In this document: positions 55,698 through 64,000 of the stretch, one piece after another
How positions within the stretch are numbered: the first letter of the stretch is position 1
Layout of the letters: every line of letters starts with the position of its first letter
Assembly: GCA_010279815.1 (NCBI GenBank)
Contig: QEOQ01000508.1
Location: 6,228,904-6,292,903, forward strand
Direction: 5' to 3'
Origin: Brachionus plicatilis
Taxonomy: Eukaryota > Rotifera > Eurotatoria > Ploima > Brachionidae
DNA length: 64,000 nucleotides
Translations under genes and position numbers: made by a program
The notes under the pieces: model-generated
Seen by the model: only the letters and a program-made list of their open reading frames with translations
The model's database searches: none
What the model was told of the DNA's origin: nothing

Positions 55698-55994
55698 GTT
55701 GTTTAAAAGTCACAAGTCTCAAGTCAAGTCCAAGTCGGGACTTTTTTTTCTTAAGTCCGACCAAAGACTTTAATTTTTTTTTTAATTTTTATTCAAAAGT
55801 CTAAGTCCAGGCTTTTTCTTTTTGAATCCTGAAGAAGAAATTTATGCTAAAATTGCAACAAAATTCTGATATATGGCAAATATATTGCATATAGACAACC
55901 GAAGAGTATATAAATTTTTTGACATGAAACCTGATCTAGCAAATTTAAAAAAAAAGTCCGGACCTGGACTTTTTTTTGGGACTTTTAAACAACG
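55698..55994 (-). mobile_element. AGTCC-rich MITE, long copy
   Basis: A 297-bp element in opposite orientation to 37397-37535, with inverted ends GTTGTTTAAAAGTC. Repeats such as AGTCAAGTCCAAGTC, and GGACTT-type runs at both ends, make long imperfect hairpins. It stands 35 bp after the PHD transposon. Confidence 0.75.
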
Positions 55995-56214
55995 TTTTTT
56001 TACTCAAAGATCATGTTACATGACTATTCAATATAAATTTCTATTATCCATTTGAAAAGCCATTTTAAAACTTCTTATAGGTACTTATTAATGATATTTT
56101 CAAGATTTTCTATCTTTTTGAAAATAAAAAAAACCAGCAAAATCATCTGAAAAAGAAGAGAGTATAATACTAAAACTTTGTCTTATTTATTACATTTTAT
56201 TTTTAAAATTTTTA

Positions 56215-56530
56215 TTAACATCGCCTTTAAGGCGTTCATTGAAATAAATAAATAAATAAAAAAAATAAATATTGGCAGTTTGCTTTGTTTCTTTTTGGTA
56301 TGTCAATTATAAAAATGCTAAAAAGAAGTGGACTAATTACTGACCCTTTTGAAGCTCCTGCTTTAATAGGGTATTGATCACTTAGATAAAATAAAGAGGC
56401 AGACTAATTCTAATTAGCTTGTAAATTAGTCCATCGTGACAAACTTTATCAAAGGCTTTAGAAATGTCAAAATGTAGACAACATGACTCTTAAACTTTTT
56501 GAATAAGAAAATAAGATTATCTGAAGTGGG
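56215..56530 (-). mobile_element. LINE reverse-transcriptase relic
   Basis: The minus strand reads HFDISKAFDKVCHDGLIYKL, the first catalytic block, and then KGSVISPLLFSIFIIDIP, the next RT motif. It ends with (AAAT)n and an AACGCCTTAAAGGCG hairpin near 56220-56245. The copy is 5'-truncated and full of stops. Confidence 0.75.
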
Positions 56531-57449
56531 TTATCCCTGAAACACGGATCGGGATCGCCGGATTAGGTACCTTAAATTCGGATTTTTTTCCGAATTAGAC
56601 TATGATTCTAAAATAAGGATCGATTTTGCGGATTTTCGTTGGATCCTAAAACATAGATCCGGATTAAAAACAATTTAAAATCACAGAGTTAGAATTTTCT
56701 TTAATATTATAATTTAAAAAATTTCAAAATTATAATATATATTTGGAGAACTACATTAGTTTAAGGTTGAATTTGAAAGAATTTAACTTCACTTAGTCAA
56801 TTTAAAAAAAAAAAAAAAAATGGAATCAACTGAAATTGATTCAACGGCTAAAAACCAAGCTTATAGAATAAATATTCTTTAAGAGTTAATTTTGTAAAAT
56901 ATAAAAATATATTTGAAGAAGAATGTTTTGAAATTTTATATTTTAAATTGTTAAAAAAAAAATTTTGTCTTACTCAAAATGTGCTCAAATTTACAATTTT
57001 TTTTTAAATATTTTTTACTTTTTTTTTTTATTTTTTCGAATTTTTTAATTATTTAATGTATTTTTTGTTTAGATTCATTCTTTCTTATACTAAACTAGCT
57101 ATTTTACCACCATGTTTAAATCGAGCCTTTACTAATGATATTTAATTTTTAATATTAAAGTCGAAGTTTATTTCACTCGGATTTACTTTTATTACATTTA
57201 GGAGAACAATATCGGGAATTTTGAGCTTAAAACTTTTCTAGAAGTTGAATCTTACTAGGTAAATGAAAACAATTCAAAAGTGTAATAACTAACCTGTTCT
57301 TAGAAGTGGTTGATTTAAAAAGTTTCTTTTTGTAGTTTTCTTTGATTGATTGGTTTACATGCTTTTTAGTCTTTTTTTCTTCTCTGTAAGTTGGCTTGAA
57401 AAGATCAAGATTTAAGCTACTCGTGCTCTTTTTTGATTATTTGATCGAG
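56531..57449. other. Intergenic, AT-rich
   Basis: A GC-rich patch at 56545-56680 has repeated GGATC/CGGATT-type words. Otherwise it is low-complexity A/T DNA. No gene. Confidence 0.4.
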
Positions 57450-57880
57450 AGGCGTCAAAAGCAGTTCTGTTCATGGCCTTCCATTTTCTTATTCTCTTTT
57501 CTTAGGATTGTTTTCGAATTACCTAACACCAATTGTAATCGATGCTGCATTTAACTTTTCAACATTCATATTTGATAGGGATTTTTTAGTATTTGTCTTT
57601 TCACTAATATTCAGATTTGTTGCATTTTTTCGTCTTGATCGGTTAAAGCATTTTCATCATTACGGACTTAATCCAAATCAATTATCTCTTCACTACGTTC
57701 ATTTTTTTTCCAAAAAGTTTAGAAGCTTTAATTAGCTGTATTACACTCTGCTTCGTCATAGGCTCTCGCCGAATATTTCTTGCACAATTTCTTGAATGAC
57801 TCACAAATTTTTTGGAGAAATTTAATCGCCTGTAATATCCTGTTAGTTGAACAAGACATTTAATGATTTTCATGGTGTTT
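57450..57880 (-). mobile_element. Ty3/gypsy relic (RT end)
   Basis: A minus-strand frame at 57873-57682 starts MKIIKCLVQLTGYYRRLNF, the conserved 'LGLTGYYRR' block just after the gypsy RT. The rest is too decayed to name. Its composition has already reached the host level, unlike the GC-rich copy at 20180-22905. Confidence 0.5.
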
Positions 57881-58349
57881 GTTCATTGGCATTTAATGAT
57901 ATAGATTCCAACTATTTTATTCAAATTATTTTTATTGTTTTAAAGAAACTAAATATTTAAAATAAACTTTGTATAATAAACAAAAAAGATTAACCAACAT
58001 CCAATGGTTATCATGTGAGACCAAATTATTTGAAACAATAGAGTTAATTAAAAATAATTTAATTCATTTTTTGTCACGTAATTCAATTTACATTATAATC
58101 TAATAAAGCTGAAAATAAAATTTCTTTTAATTGAATTGTTTCAATTTAACATGTTTTTAATAATTTTTTGGTTGAAAATTTGTAGAATTTTGTGTTAGTC
58201 CAAAATGTATTTCTTCATAAACAGACGGTTGTATTAATTTAATACTAAAAATTTTTAGAGGAAATTCTTTAATCAAAAGAAATCTTAGAACTTTTTAACC
58301 TATCTCTTAGATTAGGTATAGTTCTGGTAGGTATAGTAGAAATTATGAA

Positions 58350-59402
58350 AATTTGCGAACATTTCTATGATCCAGAAAAAACTCTACTTCTTAATATCCT
58401 TATAATTATAGACCAATCAGTAAAATAAATTGTCTAGGAAAGTTATTTCTATTTTTTGTGTTCTTCAATGCTCAGTTATCGGTCCTCTTTTTTTTAGTAT
58501 ACATATATATATATTAATTACATTCATAAAAGAAACAAAACAAATAATGAATACTCTCTATTTTTTGCAGGTCATCCAGTTACTTTTTTTTACAACTAAA
58601 AGGGGATCCTTGAAAATAAGATAAATAAATACACCAACGAACCAGAACAATCGCTAGTTCAGTAGTCTTCTCTAAATGCAAAAAAGAAAGTAATGTCTCA
58701 AGCTAAAAATTTATTGAAATAGAATAGAAAGCCAAAAAGAAATTAATTTTCTAGGTATCAAATTTGATTCTAAATTAAATTTTAAAATGTTTTTTCATTA
58801 AGACACTATTCGTACTTATTGAGAAAGAGTGTCTTAATCAAAAAACGTTAGGAAACCCATATAAATCTTTAATCGGATCAATTTTAGAATATTCTTTCCC
58901 TTGATTGAATTCATTTTCAGTAAATAATGTCAAAAAGCAATTCAGAATACAGCAGTCAGATATATTCTCAGATTAAAATACGATACGCCCCCCAACACTA
59001 TTCATCACGAAGCTTTTAATAAATTCAAATTACTAACAGTGGATATTAATTTTACTAAGAGTCTCGAATCGACTTTTTGAGTTGAGCGAGAGATATGTTG
59101 GGACAGGATTGAGTAATTCCATTCCATTGGTTGTCAGACTGGTGGAGGAATATGTTTTATGTACGAGTAATGCGGGTTTTGAATCAAGATATATTGAATG
59201 CCCGACTCCATTGTGTAATTGCTACCTTGCTATTTATACTTTTTTCCTGAAGCCTCAAATATGTAAATGCATATCGCTTATATTTTTTATTTTTTTCAAT
59301 GCATTTATTTTTATTTCAGTTTATTTTACCTTATTTTACTTTATTTTTATTTTTATTTATTTTATTCTGAAGGAGCTTAAGCTCAGTACACTAAACAAAT
59401 AA
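58350..59402 (+). mobile_element. LINE relic with intact 3' tail
   Basis: Plus-strand pieces in order: NYRPISKINCLGKLF near 58405-58450; VIGPLFFSIHIYIL near 58468-58510; FLGIKFDSKLNFK near 58750-58790; AIQNTAVRYILRLKYDTPPN near 58937-58997 with HHEAFNKFKLLTVDINF after it; and a final frame ending at 59402 with LSNSIPLVVRLVEEYVL. The 3' end is TTCTGAAGGAGCTTAAGCTC, then CAGTACACTAAACAAATAAA and an (AAAT)n run. Other copies are only tails. It defines the family's 3' terminus. Stops and shifts are many. Confidence 0.75.
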
Positions 59403-60830
59403 ATAAATAAATATTAATATTTGATAATTTCTAAAATATAAAAGTTGAAGTTATTTGATACTATTAAATTAAAGTAGAATTAAACCATTAAAAATATAAT
59501 TTCAATTACAATTTTTTTTTACTATTTACGTAGAGAAATATTGATGAAAAAAAATTTCTTACTTCAGTCTTACAAAAAATTGAATACAATTTTGCTGCAT
59601 CTAAATTTTTATTTATAAAAATTTCACATTATCAATTTGAACAAATTTTTAATCTTTGATCCTTTTTATTATCTTTTTAACTTAAATTAATGAAAGATTA
59701 ATTAAAGTAATATTTTTTTAATTTTCTTGCAAACTACTATACAAATTTAAAGTCTATCAATTTTTCAGAATCGGTAAAAATTAAAATAATTTGATTTACA
59801 AAAATAAATTTTGAATTCAAATAAATCTTCGTAATAAAATTTTGATTCTTTCAATATCTATTATTCAAGAAAAGTAGTAAATATTGTGCACTTTTAACGT
59901 TAAGCCTTGTATTTTAATATTTATCCTTATGAGAAAAAATGATTTAATTAAAACAAACAAATTAAAAATTCAATTCATGTAATTGACATGCCAAAACAAT
60001 TTCCTTTTAATTAAAAAATGTGACCAGATATTTTAACGTTGAATAACGGTGCAACGAAATTTTTTATTTCATATTTTGATGCTTTAAATATCAGTTAAGG
60101 ATATATTTCTTTAGACTTTCGTTATTTTCCCATAATAACGAATACCTTTCATTGGAAAAAAAAATAAAGTTAGCATCCTTGAATGTGACTTTAAAAAATA
60201 AAAATTTCAGTTTTTAAATTGGGATTAATTTTCGAAAATATCTGAAAGATTTTAAAGAATTTTTTAAATTTCAATCCAATTTCAAGTTGAGCATTTCAAA
60301 ATTAATTATTTATACAGATTTTTTGAGCCAAAATTAATTTAGTAAAAGCGAGTTATCAGAATAATTTAAAAATTGGAAATTAAATAATTGCGGTAGAAAA
60401 CAATCAACCTTTATTATTTTTTAAATTTTAATATTTTTTTTACCAAATCATCAAACAAGTCTATTATGTCTAATTTGTTTTTTGTCAACTTTTAAGTGCA
60501 AATTAATAATAAAAACTCTAAATAGAATAATCACTTTTTCTCTATAATAGTAATAAAGATCGAAAAATTAATTAGGCAATAATTATTTTGGGATTAGGTA
60601 TTTTGAAATAGATTGTTTGAAAAATTTAATTAAAAATACCTTTAATTCGATACTAAGAAAATATTTTACATTAATTTTTCTAGAAATAGTTTTGAAAAAA
60701 TAATTTATTTAAAAAAATGTGATTCACAGTTTCTAATGTATTACGCAAGTATTTCATTTATTTTTCTTTAGATGATTAGTCAATAATTGAGAAAAAACTA
60801 ATGAAAATCGATATTTAAAATTCAGAAAAA
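59403..60830. other. Intergenic, AT-rich
   Basis: No gene, RNA or clear repeat is seen. It contains the 5' flank of the next gene. Confidence 0.4.
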
Positions 60831-61520
60831 ATGTTATTCGATTCAGATGAATTTATTCTAGTTGAATGGTCGCTGAACAGAATTTTTACAGTTATTCAAA
60901 ACTACAAAAATGTAAAGCTTAACGATACAGTAACGTGTAGAGTAAACGATATTAAAGACACCGGAATTGTAGTTTATGTGGGTACAGAGGAAAAATGCAA
61001 CCAAATTTTGATTAATTTTGATATTGAAAGATCAAAATTAAAAAAAATGAAAAAATCTCTGTCCCGAGACACAAAGCTTAATTTACCGGATAATGATTTT
61101 TTAAGACGGTCGTCATTATCTTCTCTCTCTACAATTGATGATAACTCGAGCAAGTTTGGCCAAAAATATGCTTCGGCTATTTTTAATTATTTGAGTAATA
61201 AAAATGATCATAACAACCATAGCTGTTCAAAACTAGATGATATTGGTAAGCCAAAGAGTTTATCTTTAGACGAATCAATACTACAAAGTTGTCCAAATTG
61301 TACCAAGTTGAAAAAAGAAATTAACGAGTTAAACAAGAGAATTTTAAAGCTTGAAAAATTGAAAAATATCAGTCCTTTGGTTATAAAATGGTTCGAAGAA
61401 TTTCAGGATTTAACTAAAATGAATCCTATTGACTCGGTTGATTTAAGCAATTTATCGCTAAATCAGTCTAATAATAAAACAAATTCTATACCTGAGATTA
61501 AAATTGATGATTTGTCTTAA
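60831..61520 (+). CDS. Unrecognised protein with coiled coil
   Basis: 229 residues from an ATG, one exon. The first 75 residues (LVEWSLNRIFTVIQN, then NDTVTCRVNDIKDTGIVVYV) look like a small beta-rich domain such as those that precede BEN or coiled-coil domains in other animal proteins, but I cannot name it. Residues 85-150 are Ser/Asn-rich. A C-x-x-C (SCPNCTKLKKEINELNKRIL) leads into a coiled coil of about 30 residues. The end is acidic and Asn-rich. There are no membrane segments or signal peptide. No BEN domain is visible. Coding character (mixed codons, no stops over 690 bases in AT-rich DNA) supports a real gene. Confidence 0.6.
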   Translation: MLFDSDEFILVEWSLNRIFTVIQNYKNVKLNDTVTCRVNDIKDTGIVVYVGTEEKCNQILINFDIERSKLKKMKKSLSRDTKLNLPDNDFLRRSSLSSLSTIDDNSSKFGQKYASAIFNYLSNKNDHNNHSCSKLDDIGKPKSLSLDESILQSCPNCTKLKKEINELNKRILKLEKLKNISPLVIKWFEEFQDLTKMNPIDSVDLSNLSLNQSNNKTNSIPEIKIDDLS

Positions 61521-61947
61521 TTTTTTTTTCTTAGTCAATTAAATTTTGTGCAAATTTTATTTAGAATAAAAAATTTAACTTAAATTTATTTTTAAATGTC
61601 TAATAAAACTTTTCGAATTTATCTATTTTTTTGCATAGAATCAAAGAGTTAAAATTTAATTCAAAAAAGATAGAAAAAATAAATTTGCGTCATTCAGAAG
61701 TAATTTATTTAATTAAGATTGGCTAAATTAAACAAAAATCTGATGAAATAAAATTTTTTATGAAAAAAAATTTCCAATTAAAATTACTTTATTTATTGAA
61801 TTTATTTTACATGAAATAAAAAAAAATAATGTGATGTAAACACCGGAAAACTAATTTAAAATAATTCATTTACGTATTTCACTTTTTAATATTATATCTA
61901 AATGTTAATTTCTAAGTAAAGAGATTATTAAAAAAATAAGAAAAATT
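61521..61947. other. Intergenic, AT-rich
   Basis: Spacer before the tRNA cluster. AATAAA-type hexamers occur near 61565-61570, downstream of the preceding stop. Confidence 0.4.
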
Positions 61948-62035
61948 TGCCCCAGGAGAGGTTCGAACTCTCGACCTTCGCATCGCTAAACTGTATTTAT
62001 AAGTACGACGCTCTAACCGACTGAGCTACTCGGGC
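61948..62035 (-). tRNA. tRNA-Ile (UAU), intron-containing
   Basis: 88 nt. The reverse strand folds as a cloverleaf: D stem GCTC/GAGC, anticodon stem TCGTA/TGCGA with loop CTTATAA (anticodon TAT), T stem GAGAG/CTCTC with loop TTCGAAC, discriminator A. A 14-nt intron (61984-61997) follows the base after the anticodon, as in other animal tRNA-Ile(UAU). The acceptor stem has one G-G mismatch at pair 5:68, shared by the second copy. A T-rich stretch flanks the 3' end. Confidence 0.93.
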
Positions 62036-62106
62036 TACATTTTAAAGAGTATTAGAATTTTTTCATGAATTTTTTTCTAAAGCATCAAATTAGAGAGAAA
62101 AAAATT

Positions 62107-62188
62107 CGACGAGGAAGGGATTCGAACCCTCGCGTGCAAAACACAATGGATTAGCAGTCCATCGCCTTAACCACTCGGCCACCTCGTC
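62107..62188 (-). tRNA. tRNA-Ser (GCU)
   Basis: 82 nt with a long variable arm. The acceptor stem GACGAGG/CCTCGTC is perfect, the anticodon loop is CTGCTAA (anticodon GCT), and the T arm is GAGGGTTCGAATCCCTT. Discriminator G, as usual for serine tRNAs. Confidence 0.95.
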
Positions 62189-62344
62189 ATTATTAATAAA
62201 TAAAATTAAATTGTTATTTTTTTTTCAACAATTTATTTTTGTCGCAATTAAATTATTTTTTTAATAAAAGCAAATAATTGTTTTGACATTCATTTTTTTA
62301 AAGGATTAGAAATAATTAAAACTCTTTTTGATTTATAAAAAATT

Positions 62345-62432
62345 TGCCCCAGGAGAGGCTCGAACTCTCGACCTTCGCATCGCTAAACTGTATTTATAAG
62401 TACGACGCTCTAACCGACTGAGCTACTCGGGC
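62345..62432 (-). tRNA. tRNA-Ile (UAU), intron-containing, second copy
   Basis: 88 nt, identical to the copy at 61948-62035 except in the T loop (TTCGAGC in place of TTCGAAC). The same 14-nt intron is at 62381-62394, and the same G-G pair is in the acceptor stem. The two copies flank the tRNA-Ser gene. Confidence 0.93.
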
Positions 62433-62658
62433 TTCATTTTATAGCATTGTGAAGTTAAGTTTCAAGCGAACTTAAACAAGAAATAAAAACTATTTTAAAT
62501 TCTGAATTAAATTTTTTTTAACTTTTTTTAAAATAGATATACTAGTTAAAGATATTGTTAAAGATTTATTTGAATTAAATTTTTATTCTATTCAAAAATT
62601 TAAAAAAAAAATAAAAATAATTTTTTTTCCAAATCATCCAAAAAAACACCGAAAATAT

Positions 62659-63132
62659 TTATTTAAAATCTCTGGACAGATCCCCGTAATAAATAGAATC
62701 ATATTGGAATTTATTTGAACTTTCATTTTTAAAAATGGCTTTTTTTTTGATGTTCAAATTATTTAAATAATTTGTTCGTATTTTTGGAAAAGTATGCTGA
62801 TTTTGACGACGCAAGTAAATAGATGGATAATTTTTTATTATAGACTGTATATTTTTGTTTAGATTCTGGTTTATCGGTGGCAAAACAGATTGGGAATCTT
62901 TTGAAGATTTTTTTTTGGACAGAATTGTGAATGAATTCGAAAAAAGAGAATTTTGGCTTGATTTCGGATGAGTGTTTGGTAATGATATGGTATGAACATT
63001 TGGTACTAGAGAAACTCGCATTTTCTTTGATCTTTTTACAAAATTTACATCAGATTGACTTAGCAATTTTTCTGATTTAAATGACAAATTACTGGAATTT
63101 ACCGGACTGATGATTGACTTAATATTAAACAT
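62659..63132 (-). CDS. Unrecognised basic Ser/Asn-rich protein
   Basis: 157 residues from an ATG, no recognised domain. Composition is Ser, Asn and Lys rich, with mostly polar residues and short basic clusters (KRSKKMR, KKKSSKD, NIKKKAIFKNE), and it ends YDSIYYGDLSRDFK. There is no signal peptide, membrane segment or Cys pair. Low-complexity AT-rich sequence can give such frames by chance, so this may be spurious, although 474 bases without a stop is longer than usual here. Confidence 0.4.
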   Translation of the reverse strand: MFNIKSIISPVNSSNLSFKSEKLLSQSDVNFVKRSKKMRVSLVPNVHTISLPNTHPKSSQNSLFSNSFTILSKKKSSKDSQSVLPPINQNLNKNIQSIIKNYPSIYLRRQNQHTFPKIRTNYLNNLNIKKKAIFKNESSNKFQYDSIYYGDLSRDFK

Positions 63133-63638
63133 TGGATTTTTGTATACTTTTTTAAACTTAACTTAAACCATAATCATAAACTTGATTTGATTTAAGATTG
63201 ATATTTTTTAGGCTTCGAGAAAAAAATTCTGTTAATTAACAAAAAAGTTCATAAACAAGGTTTTAATTACCTGTCTTGAATTTATTAGAGCCGTTTTTTC
63301 GCAGAAAATTTAAAGAAGTCTTTCAAATTGGATGAAGATTAAGCAACATAAAAAGTAAAATTAGAAATAATTCTAAATAAAATGGATGATCTCTAAAACA
63401 TTTCAAGGCATTTAAATTTTTAATTAAAAATTTAATTTAGTATTTTAAAAAATAACTAATCACAAATTATAATCTTTCTCAAAAGTTTTCTTAATATGTT
63501 TAAGTTTATTTTTTTTATCCTAATCCATGATAAATTAAACTTTATTGAATCTTTCTTCTGGACAAATTCATCAATTTAAGTATTATGGCAAAAAATTTTT
63601 AATAAAAGAATAATAAAAAAATTAAGGACAAAAAAATT
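63133..63638. other. Intergenic, AT-rich
   Basis: No feature is seen between the small minus-strand frame and the tRNA pair. Confidence 0.4.
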
Positions 63639-63655
63639 CGTCCCTAGGTGGATTC

Positions 63656-63692
<37 letters not shown>

Positions 63693-63712
63693 GCCGATTG
63701 CGCCATAGAGAC
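63639..63712 (-). tRNA. tRNA-Asn (GUU)
   Basis: 74 nt. Acceptor GTCTCTA/TAGGGAC (one G-T pair), D stem GCGC/GCGC, anticodon loop CTGTTAA (anticodon GTT), T stem GGTGG/CCACC with loop TTCGAAT, discriminator G. A run of T follows on the minus strand (63630-63638), the pol III terminator. Confidence 0.96.
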
Positions 63713-63804
63713 TTCGTCTTACAGAAAAAAAAAATCAATTTAAAAAATTTGTTTTAAATTTAAATTTAAAAATAAATTTAATTTAAAATAAAGTCAAACT
63801 AACG

Positions 63805-63824
63805 GTCTCTATGGCGCAATCGGC

Positions 63825-63861
<37 letters not shown>

Positions 63862-63878
63862 GAATCCACCTAGGGACG
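63805..63878 (+). tRNA. tRNA-Asn (GUU), divergent copy
   Basis: 74 nt, identical to the copy at 63639-63712 but on the opposite strand, with its 5' end facing that copy across 92 bp. The gene is followed by AATTTTTTT, a pol III terminator, matching the other copy's flank. Confidence 0.96.
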
Positions 63879-64000
63879 AATTTTTTTATCATTTTTTAAA
63901 AATATTTTTACTTTAAAATTTTAAATTGAAAAACTCGTCTAAAAGTTTGATTTGTCTTTTTGAAAGCTCGCTAAATAAATTGTATTGTTGTTAAATTTTA

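Noticed and set aside
1..64000. CRISPR arrays, bacterial operons, phage genes
   Set aside because: No regularly spaced repeats or prokaryotic gene arrangement; the window is eukaryotic.

Overview
The window is AT-rich metazoan DNA (roughly three quarters A+T by eye) with spliceosomal introns, dense homopolymer tracts and many decayed transposons. Teneurin, DEG/ENaC channels and TAF1 place it in an animal. The compact genes, extreme AT bias and small spliced genes beside large foldback repeats fit a small invertebrate; my best guess is a monogonont rotifer such as Brachionus, but the sequence alone does not prove that.

Layout. 1-4458 is gene-poor. 4459-9930 is a five-exon teneurin (+) that stops just after the NHL propeller and lacks the YD shell and C-terminal domain. 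10696-11780 is a frameshifted HEXXH putative metallopeptidase (+), with an open but active-site-altered paralogue at 19002-20054 (-). Between them lie cyclophilin A (-, 12859-13353), a ~570-bp palindrome, and the five-exon RPL3 gene (+, 14809-16694). Two RPL3 introns carry C/D-box snoRNAs. The intron-3 snoRNA can base-pair with 18S rRNA at the site of human U83 and yeast snR52. 17269-18229 holds a Tigger-like element and a tiny MITE.

20069-23127 is a GC-rich island of Ty3/gypsy relics split by a LINE relic and bracketed by a 37-bp direct repeat. A secreted Q/G/S-rich repeat protein follows (-, 23593-24084), with a broken paralogue at 38432-38763. TAF1 (+, 26395-38308, three exons, 5.1-kb first intron full of foldback repeats) comes next. 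Three DEG/ENaC channel genes form a cluster (two - at 40641-43788, one + at 44385-46079).

46640-59400 is mostly transposon graveyard: a MULE with a SWIM finger, LINE fragments and tails, a second Tigger copy, a 1.5-kb element with 79-bp TIRs and a PHD-like finger, and two copies of an AGTCC-rich MITE. The right end has two unrecognised small proteins and five tRNA genes: two intron-containing Ile-UAU, one Ser-GCU, and a divergent pair of Asn-GUU.

No operon-like logic links the host genes. RPL3 couples a ribosomal protein to rRNA-modifying snoRNAs, TAF1 is core transcription machinery, and the three channels are a local duplication cluster. Exon limits were deduced by hand from GT/AG sites and reading phase.
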